Source of the DNA: Membranipora membranacea
Taxonomy: Eukaryota; Bryozoa; Gymnolaemata; Cheilostomatida; Membraniporidae
DNA: 64,000 bases
Assembly (NCBI GenBank): GCA_914767715.1
Contig: OU612073.1
Span: 14,508,001-14,572,000, forward strand
Reading direction: 5' to 3'
The notes below the pieces were generated by a model, which did not search any database, had not been told where the DNA came from, and worked only from the letters and a program-made list of their open reading frames with translations. Of this stretch, positions 13,334-25,388 are shown piece by piece. Within the stretch, counting starts at the first letter, position 1. Each line of letters starts with the position of its first letter. Made by a program: the position numbers and the translations under genes.

Positions 13334-13453
13334 AAAACTGGGTTTTCATAAATAGATAGGTCAACAAACCATCTACTGTGATTTTTTTTATAAAACTTGA
13401 TTTTCATAGATAAGTAGGTCAACAAACCATCTACTGTGATTTTTTATAAAACT
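13334..13453. repeat. Tandem duplication, unit about 57-60 bp, two copies
   Basis: The segment with GGTCAACAAACCATCTACTG followed by a T-run and ATAAAAC occurs twice in direct order with small differences (AAATAGATAGG versus AGATAAGTAGG). It lies in the spacer upstream of gene C. Confidence 0.85.
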
Positions 13454-14313
13454 GGCTGTTGCCACTACAGGCCTGGAATTTTTCTGAAATGAGTGTGCAA
13501 TGGGGCGTGCAAGTCAATTAGAAGCTTTGATCATGCAAATTTGGTTCTTTGTAGTGTTCCTATGTAATCCACTGGCACCCAAGCTTGACTAACTAAATCA
13601 ACAGGAGTTTCACAAGAATAATCCAACTGTCGCAATTTATGACACGCTTCTTGACAAGCAACAGATCATTTCTACGTGAAGCATGGTTGCTTAGTACTAT
13701 TAGAAATATAGGGTACCCTGTGTCAAAGCAGGAAGGGTTGATCGCATGCCAACTTCAATTTGTGCAAGTCCAGTTGCCTTTTCTCTGAAGGAGGCAGAGA
13801 ATAAAAATGCCAAGCCCCCGTCAATATAGGTCACTGACCAATCTATTAGACTTGCACAGACTACAACAAGCCTGTCATTGTAGCATTACAAAATAATGTA
13901 CAGTTATGCTGTAGTATGTTGGATAGGCCCCTGGGGGCCGATGTGTTGGAGACATGTCCCAAGACACCTATGAGAGTTGTATAACAAAATGCCTTTTGTT
14001 TGGTGAACAAAGGAGTACAATGGCAGGCAAAGTTTGCTTGTCTGAATACATGTTGGGTGTGTGTGATCGATGGTTGGGGAACGTGTATGCTAGCCTGAGT
14101 TTGCCACTTTCGCTACACTCATTTGTAGGTATACATAATCCACCCGCTGCTACAATATGTAGAAACCACTGGTAATGGGTATTTTACAACTGTACTTTAT
14201 TTTGTAATGAGTGCTCCAGGGCAAAAATTCATCCCCTCGAACCTTTGTATGGGTAGGCCTATGTCTGATCAGGGAGAATGGCAGGGTCCCTGGTCTGATC
14301 ATGAACGAATAAA

Positions 14314-14408
14314 CAAGCAGTAGTATATATGTACTAAATTAGCACATATATCCTAATACTACATATATGCTACTACCAAGGAGTCCTTGCTACTAGTACT
14401 ACTGCTTG
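14314..14408. repeat. Imperfect palindrome with CAAGCAGTAGTA ends
   Basis: The 12-base ends CAAGCAGTAGTA and TACTACTGCTTG are exact reverse complements. The interior is rich in TAGTA and TATATG with partial self-complementarity. It looks like a short foldback element. Confidence 0.7.
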
Positions 14409-16249
14409 GAAATCATTTGACATATTCCTATCTTAGGGAGATATTGTCAGTAGAAAGTAATCTTATGAAGATGGCAAGAACTGTCTCGACTTTTCCGGGC
14501 GGTCAGGAGCTAACTGGACAGTTTGAGTCTTAACTCCTTGTTGTTGGTGGACTTAGTCAAGTGGTATGAGTGACTCAACCACTATGAGTCACAGTCACAG
14601 CCACTTGACAAGTTTTGAGCACTAGAGTAGTAGCTACAGCTTTGTTGCTTACTAATAAAATCCTGAAGTAGTGAAAATAAGTTTCCTGTCGTATCTTTTA
14701 CTTTTCTGTCCTAATATTCGCAGCTAGGTATACATAACATGCAGTGGACCAGGGAGTGGACTGACTGATGTATTGCTGGGAGTTGGAAGTTTTGTTTCTT
14801 GTCTGTAAATATGATAAATGGACATATTGGGTGAACTAAAAGTCACGTAGCCCGTATTCTTAAAACATGCCGTTGAGTACAGTTAAACCCCATAGAAATG
14901 ATAGACATATTAAGCAGGTAAAGCAGCTAATAGAATGATTTGTCTGTTCTTAGTACATGTGTAAGCAACTTCAAAGAAAAATTTGTTGTATGGGCAGTAC
15001 CCAGTTTTATACAAGATCACAGAAGGCAAACTAGCCTTATCTCTTGCTTTGTGCTATAATCTGGGATTATTGCAGTATATATGTTTACTCTTGATGAAAA
15101 AAATTGATATCCGGGTCTATATAGTGGTTGAGTAAATAATTACAGTCAGATGTTTCTACCGCTGTGTCCATGAAAATATATATGAAACAGAAGTTGTGTA
15201 TTTTAGCAAAATAATTTTATTTAAAAGATTCAGTCATTCATGTCTCACATTTCATATTGGTTACCAGGTTTTATTATTTGTTCTTGTTTTCATGCCAGTG
15301 ACAAAAAATGTATTGGAAGAGTCTTCCAAGCTCGGTTTCAAAGACCCTGACTCCATCTAAGAGCTCTCGCTGAATCATTTAATTAACAATATTTTTAGCA
15401 AATTTCCCGCGTGAAGATATTGCACAATTTGGAATGAAAGGTGTAATGGGCAGAGACATCATTTTATGCCAGTTCCACCTTATTCATATTTCTTATATTA
15501 TTCAAAAAACAATTATCTATCGGTATCCTGATCATTCTCATTATGTTCATAGCATCAATCTATTATTATATCGTCATTATCATCGGCAAATTATGACAAT
15601 GTTCGGTAATCAAAATCATACTTCCGCCTTTCATAGTAAACAATAAAAACATGATCAATTAGAACAGTAATAGTACCCAATAGTTCATAAGGAAAAAATG
15701 CAGAGCAAATGACATAACATGTGGAGAAATAAAAGACCGATGTATAAAATGTTGGATTTATGCTATTAAAAGGTCATCTGCTCCATTCAATTTAAAATTG
15801 ATGAAGCCATCATGAATAACAAAATCGCATGGTCAAAGGAATATATTCCCGATATGAATTCGATGTACTCAAAGAAGTGCTTATTTGTTGTGATGTACAC
15901 AGTTAGCTAAGGGTGACATAATACTAGCTAGCAACAATGTTCGCTAGCTGGAGTGGGAGCTATGTAAGGCAAATATGTTGTTTGAATTTTAGCTAGCCGT
16001 AAATTTCACTATTTGAAGCCGGTACGAGTATGCTAACTTTTCGTCACGCAATACTTTACTCATGTAATCCTGGGCAGCTGACCCAACTCTGAAGTGTTAA
16101 ATGGATGTTGAAATTCCATCTCATCACAGAATGAAAGGCAGCCAACTGTTAAAACAAGAAGTCATGGTTTGATGGAGCATTTAAGACAAAGAAACCCGCT
16201 TTAAAACATGTTCAACCAAGACCAAGTCCATTTCCTAAAAGGTCTGGCG

Positions 16250-19243
16250 TCATTTTTCTTCGCTGTTGCTTCCATTCCTGCCCATCTCAGGCATATCAAC
16301 ACGTAGGTTGCCTTTTTGGTCTTTGCTGGTTGTGGCCTCAACAAGTACATTTGGTCCAGGTGTTCTACCTGAGTCAAAGCCAGTATTCTCAGGATTCACA
16401 AGGGGACTGGTCTCAGATACAGGATCTGAAGAGGGCTGGTCTCGATCTTCTATTGAGTCCTGAGAAATTATATGTTCAGCGCTATTCACTGACGTTGCAC
16501 AGGTGTTGTAGCCAGATGTATTTTGGCCATCACCACCAATTACAGTGTCACTTTCACCTTCTTCTGTGAGCAGGTTAAGGGCGTTAGGGTTAGGATAGTT
16601 GGACTCAGTACAAATTCTGGTATCTGGTTGACTGACCAGGGGCAGGCAGTCTGTAAAATATTTAGTGGAATAGCATAAATCAAGCTAATAGCAAAACAAG
16701 CGAGCAAAATATATGGGGTAGAGTGTTGCGCGGGTGTAACATTACTTCACTTACTAGTAATACTCTCATGTTAAATAGTTCATCGGATAGCAGTTTTGTT
16801 ATTATGCAAGATCTCAATCTGAAGTTAATACAAAACATAAACAGAACAAAGGGCCATGCTGATAAAACAAATTTCAAATATAACTCAGCAAAGCATTCTA
16901 AGTTCTCGGACGCATAAGATGCATGGATGATCCTCATTGCTCATTACATAATTTCTACAGGACTCCCTACGACATGTGATATGCTCTACGTGCGGAGAAG
17001 TTTCTATCCCTATTTGCAAAATTTTTATAAATACCTGGTCAGGTTGTTATTTTCTTAACCCTCCTAGAAGATTAATTAAAAATTTTAAAAAAAATAGCAG
17101 TTGCATATTGCAAAATAATTTTGTTGGCTGATCTTAGAACAACAGTCAACAAACCTACTTACTGAAATAAGTGGACATAACATTGAGAATGTATCCTTTT
17201 GTACACAACATCAAAGTTCAGATATTTTCTTTCACTTTTACGAAGTAACTATGGAAGTGTCATACAACTTCAATGTGTATTGAATTATTTTTTACTGCTT
17301 TGAGTTAATTGAGTATGAATATGGCTGTTGCAGACTTTCAGTTTATTTTCATTTCAGGGCCGAAGTGGCATGTGCAATTGTGTTATCAATTGGGGCTGGA
17401 GGGATTGTTACTTTTCTTTTTAAAATTGAATTTTAATAGAATATATAAACAAAAATCTCTCACCACTTGAAGTGAAACTAAACTACAACAAAATTAAATT
17501 CTCACCTTGGTTACTCTGTTCAAGATCAGGTAAATTGGAATCTTGTGTCCCAATAGAATCTAAAAAATGCAAAACAATGTATTTTATTGTTCTAAAGTGG
17601 GAGCTCCTGACAAAGAGCCTGAGAACTAAAAATCCGGCTATAATGGCTACCATTCACATTGAATGTAATTAGGTTATCTTAGATCAATTTTATTTTGATT
17701 TGCTGCGCTGGGACTATGCATGGCAGGAGTTATCCCAGACCCACAAACTAAGATTTAGTAATGGTACTGTTTTCTATCACTCAGTGATATGTCTCATTAC
17801 TGATCACTGACAGTCTTGACAGCAGCCAGGCAGTGATTTTATTCTTTTCTTCCTTTCCTTCATAGGCAGTGATTAGATGAGAGAGTGGCTCTTACTTCAA
17901 AGAAGACAGCCAATAATGAAATATGGGAGAAAATTATATCACTCTGTGAAAGTTGTCGATTTTGACTGTCTTGTCTATCATTGAATTCCATAGCATGATG
18001 GATGGTAATGTACAATAACAGATGCAAGCTACAATTTTTCTTATGCAGCTAGACGACTGACTCACCAATGCGCTTGGTATCCGGCTTTTTCATACAACAT
18101 CTCTTGATCAACAAGAGTATAAATAAGACAGTTGCTACAACAGCAAGAGCTACTATCACAATAATAATCCAATCTTCCAGTACAGGCTTTGGTGTTGTGG
18201 TAATCCTCCTCGGTAAAGTTGTTGGCAGAGGCACAGATGATGTTGTGACTGGAAGATGCTGACAGCTGTTTTGGTAGTACTCTGCAATAGAAAAAACATG
18301 CTATCCGCTAGCAATACATCCATTACTGTAGTCTGACACATAAAAATGATATTTATTGTTATGCTGTATTTTGATAAGCTAAAAAAATGATGCAGCAGAA
18401 CTACATCAACATCAAACATTTGATTGTGTGTTGAGTCTAAAAAGATCAGTGATCCAACTGAATAGATTTTATGATTAAGTATACGGTTTTTCAGTGATAT
18501 TGACATGAAACTTAGAATTATCTCCTCATTGGTAATAGGGAGACCACTTGAATTCAAGTTGGATTCAGTTGGATTTCCCCATGAAAATGATTATGATTAA
18601 TGATTATTTAATATAGATACCATGGGCGCGAATTTACCTAATGGTGAGTCATCTGGGAAATCCAGAAACCACTAACAGTCAGTCATCAGGGAAAGGCTGG
18701 TGTTATACCTGCACTTTCTAGAATAAGAGCACTGTGGTGGGCAACTGTGAGATATTTTGATATGGTAATCTATCTGCTTATATGGAGTTTGAAGTTATGT
18801 AAATTCATAAGAAAATTTATAACGCTTGATGATTCCCCAAACCACAGGCCCAGGCTAAAGGTCGATACCCCACTGAACAACTATGACACTTTAACTCCAG
18901 ACTTACACAAAATACAGTGGGTTGTGGCCCCACCCAAAAGAAGGACATTTGATGTAATGAAACCACTATCCAACAGGGTGAGCTTACCTGGGCACTTTGA
19001 CTGACACTGTTGAGCTTCTCTGGACGGAAACAGTTTGTTGTTACAAAATTTTGCACAAGGCCAATACTGAGAGGAGATACTATTATAGTAGCAAGCGGCA
19101 GTATTGTCATGATATATTCCGTGACAATCGTCATGAGTTAGGGATGAATATTCTCCACTGCATCGTAGGTAAAGATTTTGAACAGGTGCTCCATCAGACA
19201 TGCCTATTGGCAGTAGCGCTGCCACAAGCAATAAATTTGTCAT
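16250..19243 (-). CDS. Receptor-like gene D: complete single-pass membrane protein of the Cys-rich tandem family
   Basis: Exons in transcript order: 19243-18988, 18281-18066, 17559-17506, 16650-16250 (TGA stop). They total 927 bases, exactly 309 codons, so 308 residues; all introns are phase 1. The start chosen is MTNLLLVAALLP, a good signal peptide; a longer frame upstream has no ATG. The ectodomain (CSGEYSSLTHDDC onward) has the exact cysteine spacing of genes A and B. Exon 2 starts EYYQNSC, then a Thr/Pro stalk (TTLPRRITTTPKP), a helix (WIIIVIVALAVVATVLFILL) and IKRCCMKK. A 54-base exon and a 133-codon acidic, Ser/Thr/Asn-rich last exon form the tail, the longest complete one of the cluster. 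A palindromic element remnant sits in intron 1. This is the best complete model of the family; its function is not recognised. Confidence 0.76.
18452..18638. mobile_element. Palindromic MITE-like element, family 2, truncated copy
   Basis: This segment matches the reverse complement of the element at 49953-50190 along most of its length, including the GGGCGCGAATTTACC end. The opposite terminal repeat is cut after about 10 bases (ATCCAACTGA). It sits in intron 1 of receptor-like gene D. Confidence 0.85.
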
Positions 19244-20243
19244 CCTGGTATGGCAGTGTTTCTTTAGTAATCTCCTTGGTGACAAGCCTGGAACCGATAA
19301 ATAGTTATGAGGAATTCATTAGAGTTTGTGAGCAACAAGAGTATGTTTCACTTGTGGTAGGGATAGAATGATTGAAAAAGCTTGAGTAGGGCAGGTGGCT
19401 TAGAATATATAAGAACCAGAGCGAGTAGTCGGAAACTGAAAACACAATGATGGGTAAAATTGTAAAATCTTGAATGATTCTATTTTGTCGAAATTCAAAT
19501 GCAATTTATTTAGGAGAAATTTCTGCTCCTTCTCTGTAATGCCCGTCAGGTAGGGTGGGGTGTGTCTCCCAGCCGTATTTACAATTTAATTATGTTTTTT
19601 ATGTAAAGGGTTAAAATTGGATTAAGACGTGAATTACAAAGTGCTTACCAAGACGACAACCCATTCTTGCTCTTCCAGGAGTCCTCATATCAGCAGTCCT
19701 CATATCAGTAGCTCCCGCACACAGGTATCAGCTTTTCCCTGACAATTTTGTTTCCGGTACTAGCGGGTCAAGTCTTTGATATTTGAATTAACAAGATGAC
19801 TTTGGAAGCAGAGAAGCAGCTTCGTGTAATGTCCAAGAATAAGCCCATATATCTGCCACTTATCTGTTCATGAGCTTCTAACTATTACATCTAAATCGAG
19901 TGAGTATGTTTCAGAGAACTGTAGGGCTCTACAGCTTTATTCAAAATGACAGTTTCTGACTGGGGTAGTCCGATGATTGTGATAGAATTAGATTCAACCA
20001 TGACATGAATGAAATCTTGGGAGACATGGGAAAAACCAGTGGGAAATGGAATTTCCAAATTCCTAGACTGAGTACCATATCCAATAGTATATAGGAAATA
20101 GGGTGGATATAAGAGGCTCCTACATCCCTGTTAAAGATTAGAGGATATGAATAATGATGCATGACTGGAATTTTGAACCAAATTAGTAAATAAACCATGA
20201 CTAATCATCCTCAAAGTTCCTTGTTGCTGCATCAATTAGGTAT

Positions 20244-20369
20244 AAGCCGACTTGTTCTGTTGTACTGTAAAATCCTATACACAGATGAGAGCTACTTTGT
20301 ATTAAATTTAATATTTAACATTGATTATTAATAATCAATATTATTATGATATACGGAACAAGCCGGCTT
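20244..20369. mobile_element. Palindromic MITE-like element, family 1, decayed copy
   Basis: The ends AAGCCGACTTGTTC and GAACAAGCCGGCTT are inverted repeats. Its reverse complement shares GATTATTAAT, AGTAGCTCTCA and ATAGGATTTTACA-like blocks with the element at 8587-8714. The arms are eroded in the middle. TA flanks the left end and follows the right end after a T, so a TA target duplication is possible. Confidence 0.7.
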
Positions 20370-21599
20370 TAGAAACGCTGATTGACTGCCGTCACCTTGA
20401 AAGTTTGAGCGACCATAAATTCCTCAATATTAGGATTCTAAAGCTGGATAGAATATGGAGAATAAGATGTGATACAAAATAGCAGCCTCAAAGTAATCAA
20501 GCATTTGAACAACCAAGGAGTAATAATTGGCGTAACTCCTCGGATTATTGTTATCTATCTATTACAGTGCCCACATGATATCAAAGTATAAAAGAATCTT
20601 TTTGCGGTCTGAACCACCCAAGCCTGGAATAGGCTGTGTGTTTGAAATGTTCAGCCACCTACAGAATATGTGCGATGTTGCTGTGCAGAGACATTAAATA
20701 TACACTGATATCTACAACGCTAATGACTGGATCAGATTGGCAATCCAATATGGTACCTCTCCCACATGGTTAGGGCTAGGTAATTTGTTGGCTCTGTCAG
20801 ATAGAGCCAACATGGTTATATCTTGTGTCCTAAATTCGGGAAGTCAAGTTATGTAATTCTAGTATATGAAAACAGTATCCTCATTTTACTCTGTTTTTTA
20901 TCGGAAGTTGACAGTCAATATTGCATTGAGGAATATGGTTCATGACAAAATAGCAGAGGATCAATTAATTAAGCCTCAAATTAATCCACTTACTTGTTTT
21001 GCTGTTCCTAGCGTGAAGCTGTGTAAGGCTCCCGATATTCTGAGATGAGTGATTTTTTCAACATATTAAAGCCATACAATTTGTTGTCTGGGCTGACATT
21101 AACCTTCCCATAACATGCACCAATGGATTTATCGAACATTTGTTATGATGATAAGCACCAAGAAGATGGTTATAGCTGACGCCCAAGCCTAATGTAAGTA
21201 CAAGATGACAGATGGAAATGTGTTGATAGGCTTGACGGAAGAGCATCACTTCAGAGACCTGATCATACCATAATAATACAGAGGGAGATAACTGTCAGTA
21301 CCAATAACCAGAAATATAATGTTATTCAGCGATTCTATGACCAGGTCCGCAGATGCTGTCGCATTTACAGCAGCAAACAGGATAATTTCTATATCAACAT
21401 CAGACGCAATAAGAACATCCAATATTATAGCTAGCATCATCATCAGTACACTCAACCTCGACTCGAGGACACGCAGTTACCAGCTAGTGCATATCACCTC
21501 GAATCAGGGACAGGCAAATATATGCAAATCTAAATTCTGTTCTTAATACCGGTGCCACCCTAACGCCAGAACCGTGACAACCATGACAATGCAGTAAAG

Positions 21600-21900
21600 G
21601 TGGCACCAACGGAGACAATTCAGAATTAGCATGATGTCTAACTTACACCAACCAACACTTGCGGCCGATCAACCCTGGATCAACCCACTCTTGCGGCCGA
21701 CCAACCCTCTTTTTGTGGTAATTGAAAATTGTGTTTAAATCTTGTTTTTTTTGCTTATTGACGTCAGCAGTTTTTTAATGTGTCTGGAACCATGCTATAT
21801 AAGAGCATGGTTCACCAATGGAAAGCATAATTGATTTTGAATTGGATTTGAATTGATTTGATTTGTTTGGCGACCCTCTGGTCGTCAAGCAGCGCTCTTC
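21600..21900 (+). mobile_element. Possible solo LTR or LTR remnant with primer-site-like TGGCGACC
   Basis: A short direct duplication (CTTGCGGCCGATCAACCCT-like, twice within 21659-21710) precedes a TATA-like box (GCTATATAAGAGC, near 21797). About 60 bases later comes TTTGGCGACCCTCTGG, resembling the TGGCGACC primer-binding site used by some LTR retrotransposons. No gag or pol reading frame follows. Borders and target duplication could not be defined, so this is tentative. Confidence 0.3.
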
Positions 21901-22544
21901 GTTTTGCAACTTCATTCTGGAGACAGGTCAGTTTTTAAACATGAAAGTTTTACAGTTTTTATTATAATATTTTCATTTATTGTACAGTAGTGATATTTAT
22001 AGGGAAATAGAACTCGCCTTATTATTTAATAATGGCACAGTATAACATTTGGTTGGATTTCTATACCATCACCTAATTGAGTTAAATGAATTAAATCCAG
22101 CATGCATGGCATCATTGACTAGAAAATATGACTTGTAGAAATAATACATGCATCGTTAAGTTGAATTGTGTTTAATGTTAAACTTGATAAGAATTAAAAG
22201 GCATGCTCTTGAGTCAAGTGTTTGATCGAATCAAATGATATCCCATATAAATAAGTCAGTGTCACATAGTGAGAATCATCATACCGAGCTCGTGAGCACA
22301 GATCTCAGTAGCGGAGAGTTAATGTGGTGACTCCATAACCCTGGAATCCCACAATGCCAGGAAATGCAACAATTAAAAGAAACGTACAAACTTCACGGCA
22401 AGCCAGGGTATATAGCTAACACCAGAATCAGCTGCAGGAAGGTTGAGGCAAAATTATAACACAAAAATCCAAATCAACAGAGATTCAAAACCACTTATAA
22501 TAGAGTGCGCAACTGAGCTCTAGCAGAAATAAGATTAGTAGAAG

Positions 22545-23785
22545 GTAGTGAAAGGTAATGTGATTGAGTGATAAGGTAGTGTAAGTAGTGTAAGGTAGTG
22601 TAAGTTAGTGTGAGGTAGTGTAAGATAGTGTAAGGTGGTGTAAGGTAGTGTAAGGTAGTGTAAGGTAGTGTAAGGTAGGGTAAGGTAGTGTAAGGTAGTG
22701 TTAGGTGGTGTAAGGTAGTGTAAGGTGATGTAAGGTAATGTAAGGTAGTGTTCGGTGGTGTAAGGTAGTGTAAGGTGGTGTAAGGTAAGGTAAGGTAGTG
22801 TTAGGTGGTGTAAGGTAGTGTAAGGTGGTGTAAGGTAGTGTAAGGTAGTGTAAGGTAATGTAAGGTAGTGTAAGGTGATGTAAGGTAGTGTAAGGTGGTG
22901 TAAGGTAATGTAAGGTGGTGTTAGGTGATGTAAGGTAATGTAAGGCAGTGTGAGGCAGTGTAAAGTAGTATAAGGTAGTGTAAGGTAGTGTAAGGTAGTG
23001 TAAGGTAGTGTAAGTAGTGTAAGGTAGTATAAGGTAGTGTAAGGTGGTGTAAGGTGGTGTAAGGTGGCGTGAGGGGGTGCGAGGTGGTGCGGGATGGTGC
23101 GAGGTGGTGAGAGGTGGTGTGAGGTAGCGGGGGTGGTGCGGGGTGGTGCGGGGTGGTGCGGGGTGGTGCGGGGTGGTGCGGGGTGGTGCAGGGTGGTGTC
23201 AGGTAGTGTCAGGTAGTGTCAGGTAGTGTAAGGTAGTGTAAGTTACTGTATTTTAGTGTGAAGTAGTGTGAGGTTGTGAAAGGTAGTGAAATGTTGTTTA
23301 AAAGAGTGAAAGTTAGTGTAAGGTAGTGGATGTAGTGTAAGGTAGTGTAATGTAGTGTGAGGTAGTGTGAGGTAGTGTAAGGTAGTGCAAGTTACTGTAT
23401 TGTAGTGTGATGTATTGTCAGGTTGTGAAAGGTAATGTAATGTAGTGTATTGTAGTGTAAGGTAGTGGATGTAGTGTAATGTAGTGTGAGGTAGTGTGAG
23501 GTAGTGTAGGGTAGCGTAATGTTGTGTACAGTAGTGTGAGGTTTTGTTAGGTTGTGAAAGGTAGTGTAAGTTACTGTATTTTAGTGTGAAGTAGTGTGAG
23601 GTTGTGAAAGGTAGTGTAAAGTAGTTTAATAGAGTGTAAGGTTGTGTAAGGTAGAGTAAGGTAGTATTTTGTAGTGTAAGGTAGTGCAAGGTTGTGTTTT
23701 GTAATGTAACGTAGTGTATTGTAGTGTAAGGTAATGTGAGATGGTGTAAGGTAGTGTTAGGTTGTGTAAGGCAGTGTAATGTAGT
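22545..23785. repeat. Minisatellite of about 10-bp TAAGGTAGTG units, over 1.2 kb
   Basis: More than 100 degenerate copies of a 10-base unit (TAAGGTAGTG) run head to tail. Three zones are visible. The left part (to about 23060) is nearly pure. A GC-rich block (23060-23200) is dominated by GGGGTGGTGC. The right part (23220-23785) shows a longer period, with the marker TTACTGTA recurring at 23243, 23392 and 23571. The right edge joins directly to a reverse-transcriptase fragment. Reading frames inside it encode only low-complexity repeats. Confidence 0.97.
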
Positions 23786-23794
23786 AATTTAATT

Positions 23795-24575
23795 ATAGAA
23801 GAGCTTTGCTCCATCCTACAACCAGACGAACTACACATCATCAAAGTGATGATGGAAGACGTAGAATTAACGGTGAGAGTCGGTACGGAGATAGGAGAAA
23901 GTTTCAAGACTAATATTGGAACGCCGCAAGGAGACTGCATTAGCCCAATACTCTTCACGCTGTACTTGGCAAATGCACTGAAGAAGGAAAACAACCGGAG
24001 ATCAATACCAGAAATACACGACAACACCTACCAAACAACACGATCAGTAACCACGCCAAACCATCTGCATGACCACAACTACAACATCAAGAGGTTGTAT
24101 GAGACACTGATAGATCTACAATATGCAGACGATATTTGTTGGATAAGAGGAAACTGCGCCCAAGCAATCGATTACTATAAAAACACCATACCAGGAAAAC
24201 TAGAAAGCAGGAATCTCTCCATCAATACAAGCAAACCAGAAGAGTATGAAATCAGCAGAGATAGTGACAACTGGAAGAAGTACCCGGGATTGTTGCTTGA
24301 CACTGGTGAAGATATAAATCGAAGAAAGCAGATCACCATTGCAACATTTCAGAAAGTACAGCCAGCACTCCAAGATAAAAACTTACCACTACACATCAAG
24401 ATGGAGATCTTCAGAACCGTAGTCTCCAGTGTGTTTCGATACAACAGTGAGATATGGCAGTCACAAATCACAAGTCACAAAACCTTGACACTTTTCAAAG
24501 GAACCTCCTCAGGCAGACGTTCAAGATAAAATGGGAAATAACGACAGTCATGGTAGCAGTGCTAGGCACAAGACA
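23795..24575 (+). pseudogene. Non-LTR retrotransposon reverse transcriptase fragment
   Basis: The frame runs from about 23795 with ILQPDELHIIKVMMEDVE, then the RT motifs GTPQGDCISPILFTLYL and LQYADDI (catalytic YADD), followed by a thumb-like KMEIFRTVVSSVFRYNSEIW. After about 24495 the homologous text continues in another frame (FQRNLLRQTFKIKW), so a frameshift has broken it. The 5' half of the element is missing and is replaced abruptly by the minisatellite. No endonuclease domain is present in the window. The catalytic aspartates are kept, but this piece cannot be active alone. The clade is not assigned. Confidence 0.85.
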
Positions 24576-25290
24576 CTCCGCTAAAACAGTCCGGGTAACG
24601 ATGATGTTCTTCACCACTGACGCATAATTTATGCATCTGAAGGGTGATCTTCACATCCCAAAGGACAATGAACCACGCAACACAGTGTAACTTCATGAAC
24701 GCAACCGAAAAAGTGTGATACAACCAACATGCGCAAAGATCATAAATTATTTCTGCTACTATAGAGGAGATAAAAGTATACATAGGAAGAGGCTTGCAAA
24801 TAGCTAAAATTTGATCAACCTCTTGACTTTATATTATATTATATAGCCCTCCTCAGCTTGTCAAAAATTTAGTGCTAGCTAAAATAAAGTCATCTCCAAA
24901 CTATCTAAGCTAAACCCTCCTCCAGCTGGTAAATGCTCCTATAGGCTATTGTGTATTGTATTGTATCGTGTATTGTTAAAGGCCGAAAACGAATTTAATT
25001 CTTAAAAAATGTCTCGGTTGTACACACAAAAAAGTACATAACTTACTGTTATTGCAATTGAATTGGCATGTCTGTACGGCAGTTGCATTGTTTGTTCCTG
25101 TGGACTTATTTCCTTTTCTTTGTCCATAGAGATATTCTTTCGGTGACGTCATGATGGCTGTTTGGCTCTGTCATCCATCGTGTTTATTCGGGAGGCATCA
25201 AAATATCTGGAAGAAGATTATAAATCTAAGATAGTGATGTGCTCCCAATGTTAGCAGCTTGCAATGATGGTTTGTTTATTCTTTGCTGCT

Positions 25291-25388
25291 AGGAGACAGA
25301 TCACAACGCCACCAAGTTCCTATTGGACAGTGGGGCTCATGATCAGAACTCTAGAGCCGACACAAAAATGCACAATAGTGCATGAAGC
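25291..25388 (+). pseudogene. Decayed ankyrin-repeat-like fragment
   Basis: One frame reads TDHNATKFLLDSGAHDQNSR then ADTKMHNSA followed by a stop. This resembles the helix-loop junction of an ankyrin repeat (LLDSGAxxN ... GDTxLHxA). The fragment is preceded by a splice-acceptor-like GCTGCTAG, but no neighbouring repeats or exons were found. It is probably a relic or a chance match. Confidence 0.3.

Larger units (their letters stand above)
12345..16249. other. Spacer between receptor-like genes C and D
   Basis: About 3.9 kb without a confident coding exon. The missing signal-peptide exon of gene C should lie here on the minus strand. It also holds a 57-60-bp tandem duplication (13334-13453) and a palindrome (14314-14408). 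Other open frames are short and show no recognisable domains. Confidence 0.55.
19244..22540. other. Non-coding stretch between receptor cluster and minisatellite
   Basis: About 3.3 kb upstream of gene D. Recognisable contents are the palindromic element at 20244-20369 and the LTR-like segment at 21600-21900. Remaining frames are short and look spurious. The promoter of gene D should be in the first few hundred bases, but no clear core element was found. Confidence 0.6.

Noticed and set aside
16266-16569. Two plus-strand frames opposite the last exon of gene D
   Set aside because: They are antisense shadows of a coding exon whose minus-strand frame fits the spliced model.
23243-23689. Long minus-strand frame of 148 codons in the repeat array (HYLTLPYTTLHY-type repeats)
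   Set aside because: It is a translation of the 10-bp minisatellite; the open frame follows from the repeat lacking stops, not from a gene.
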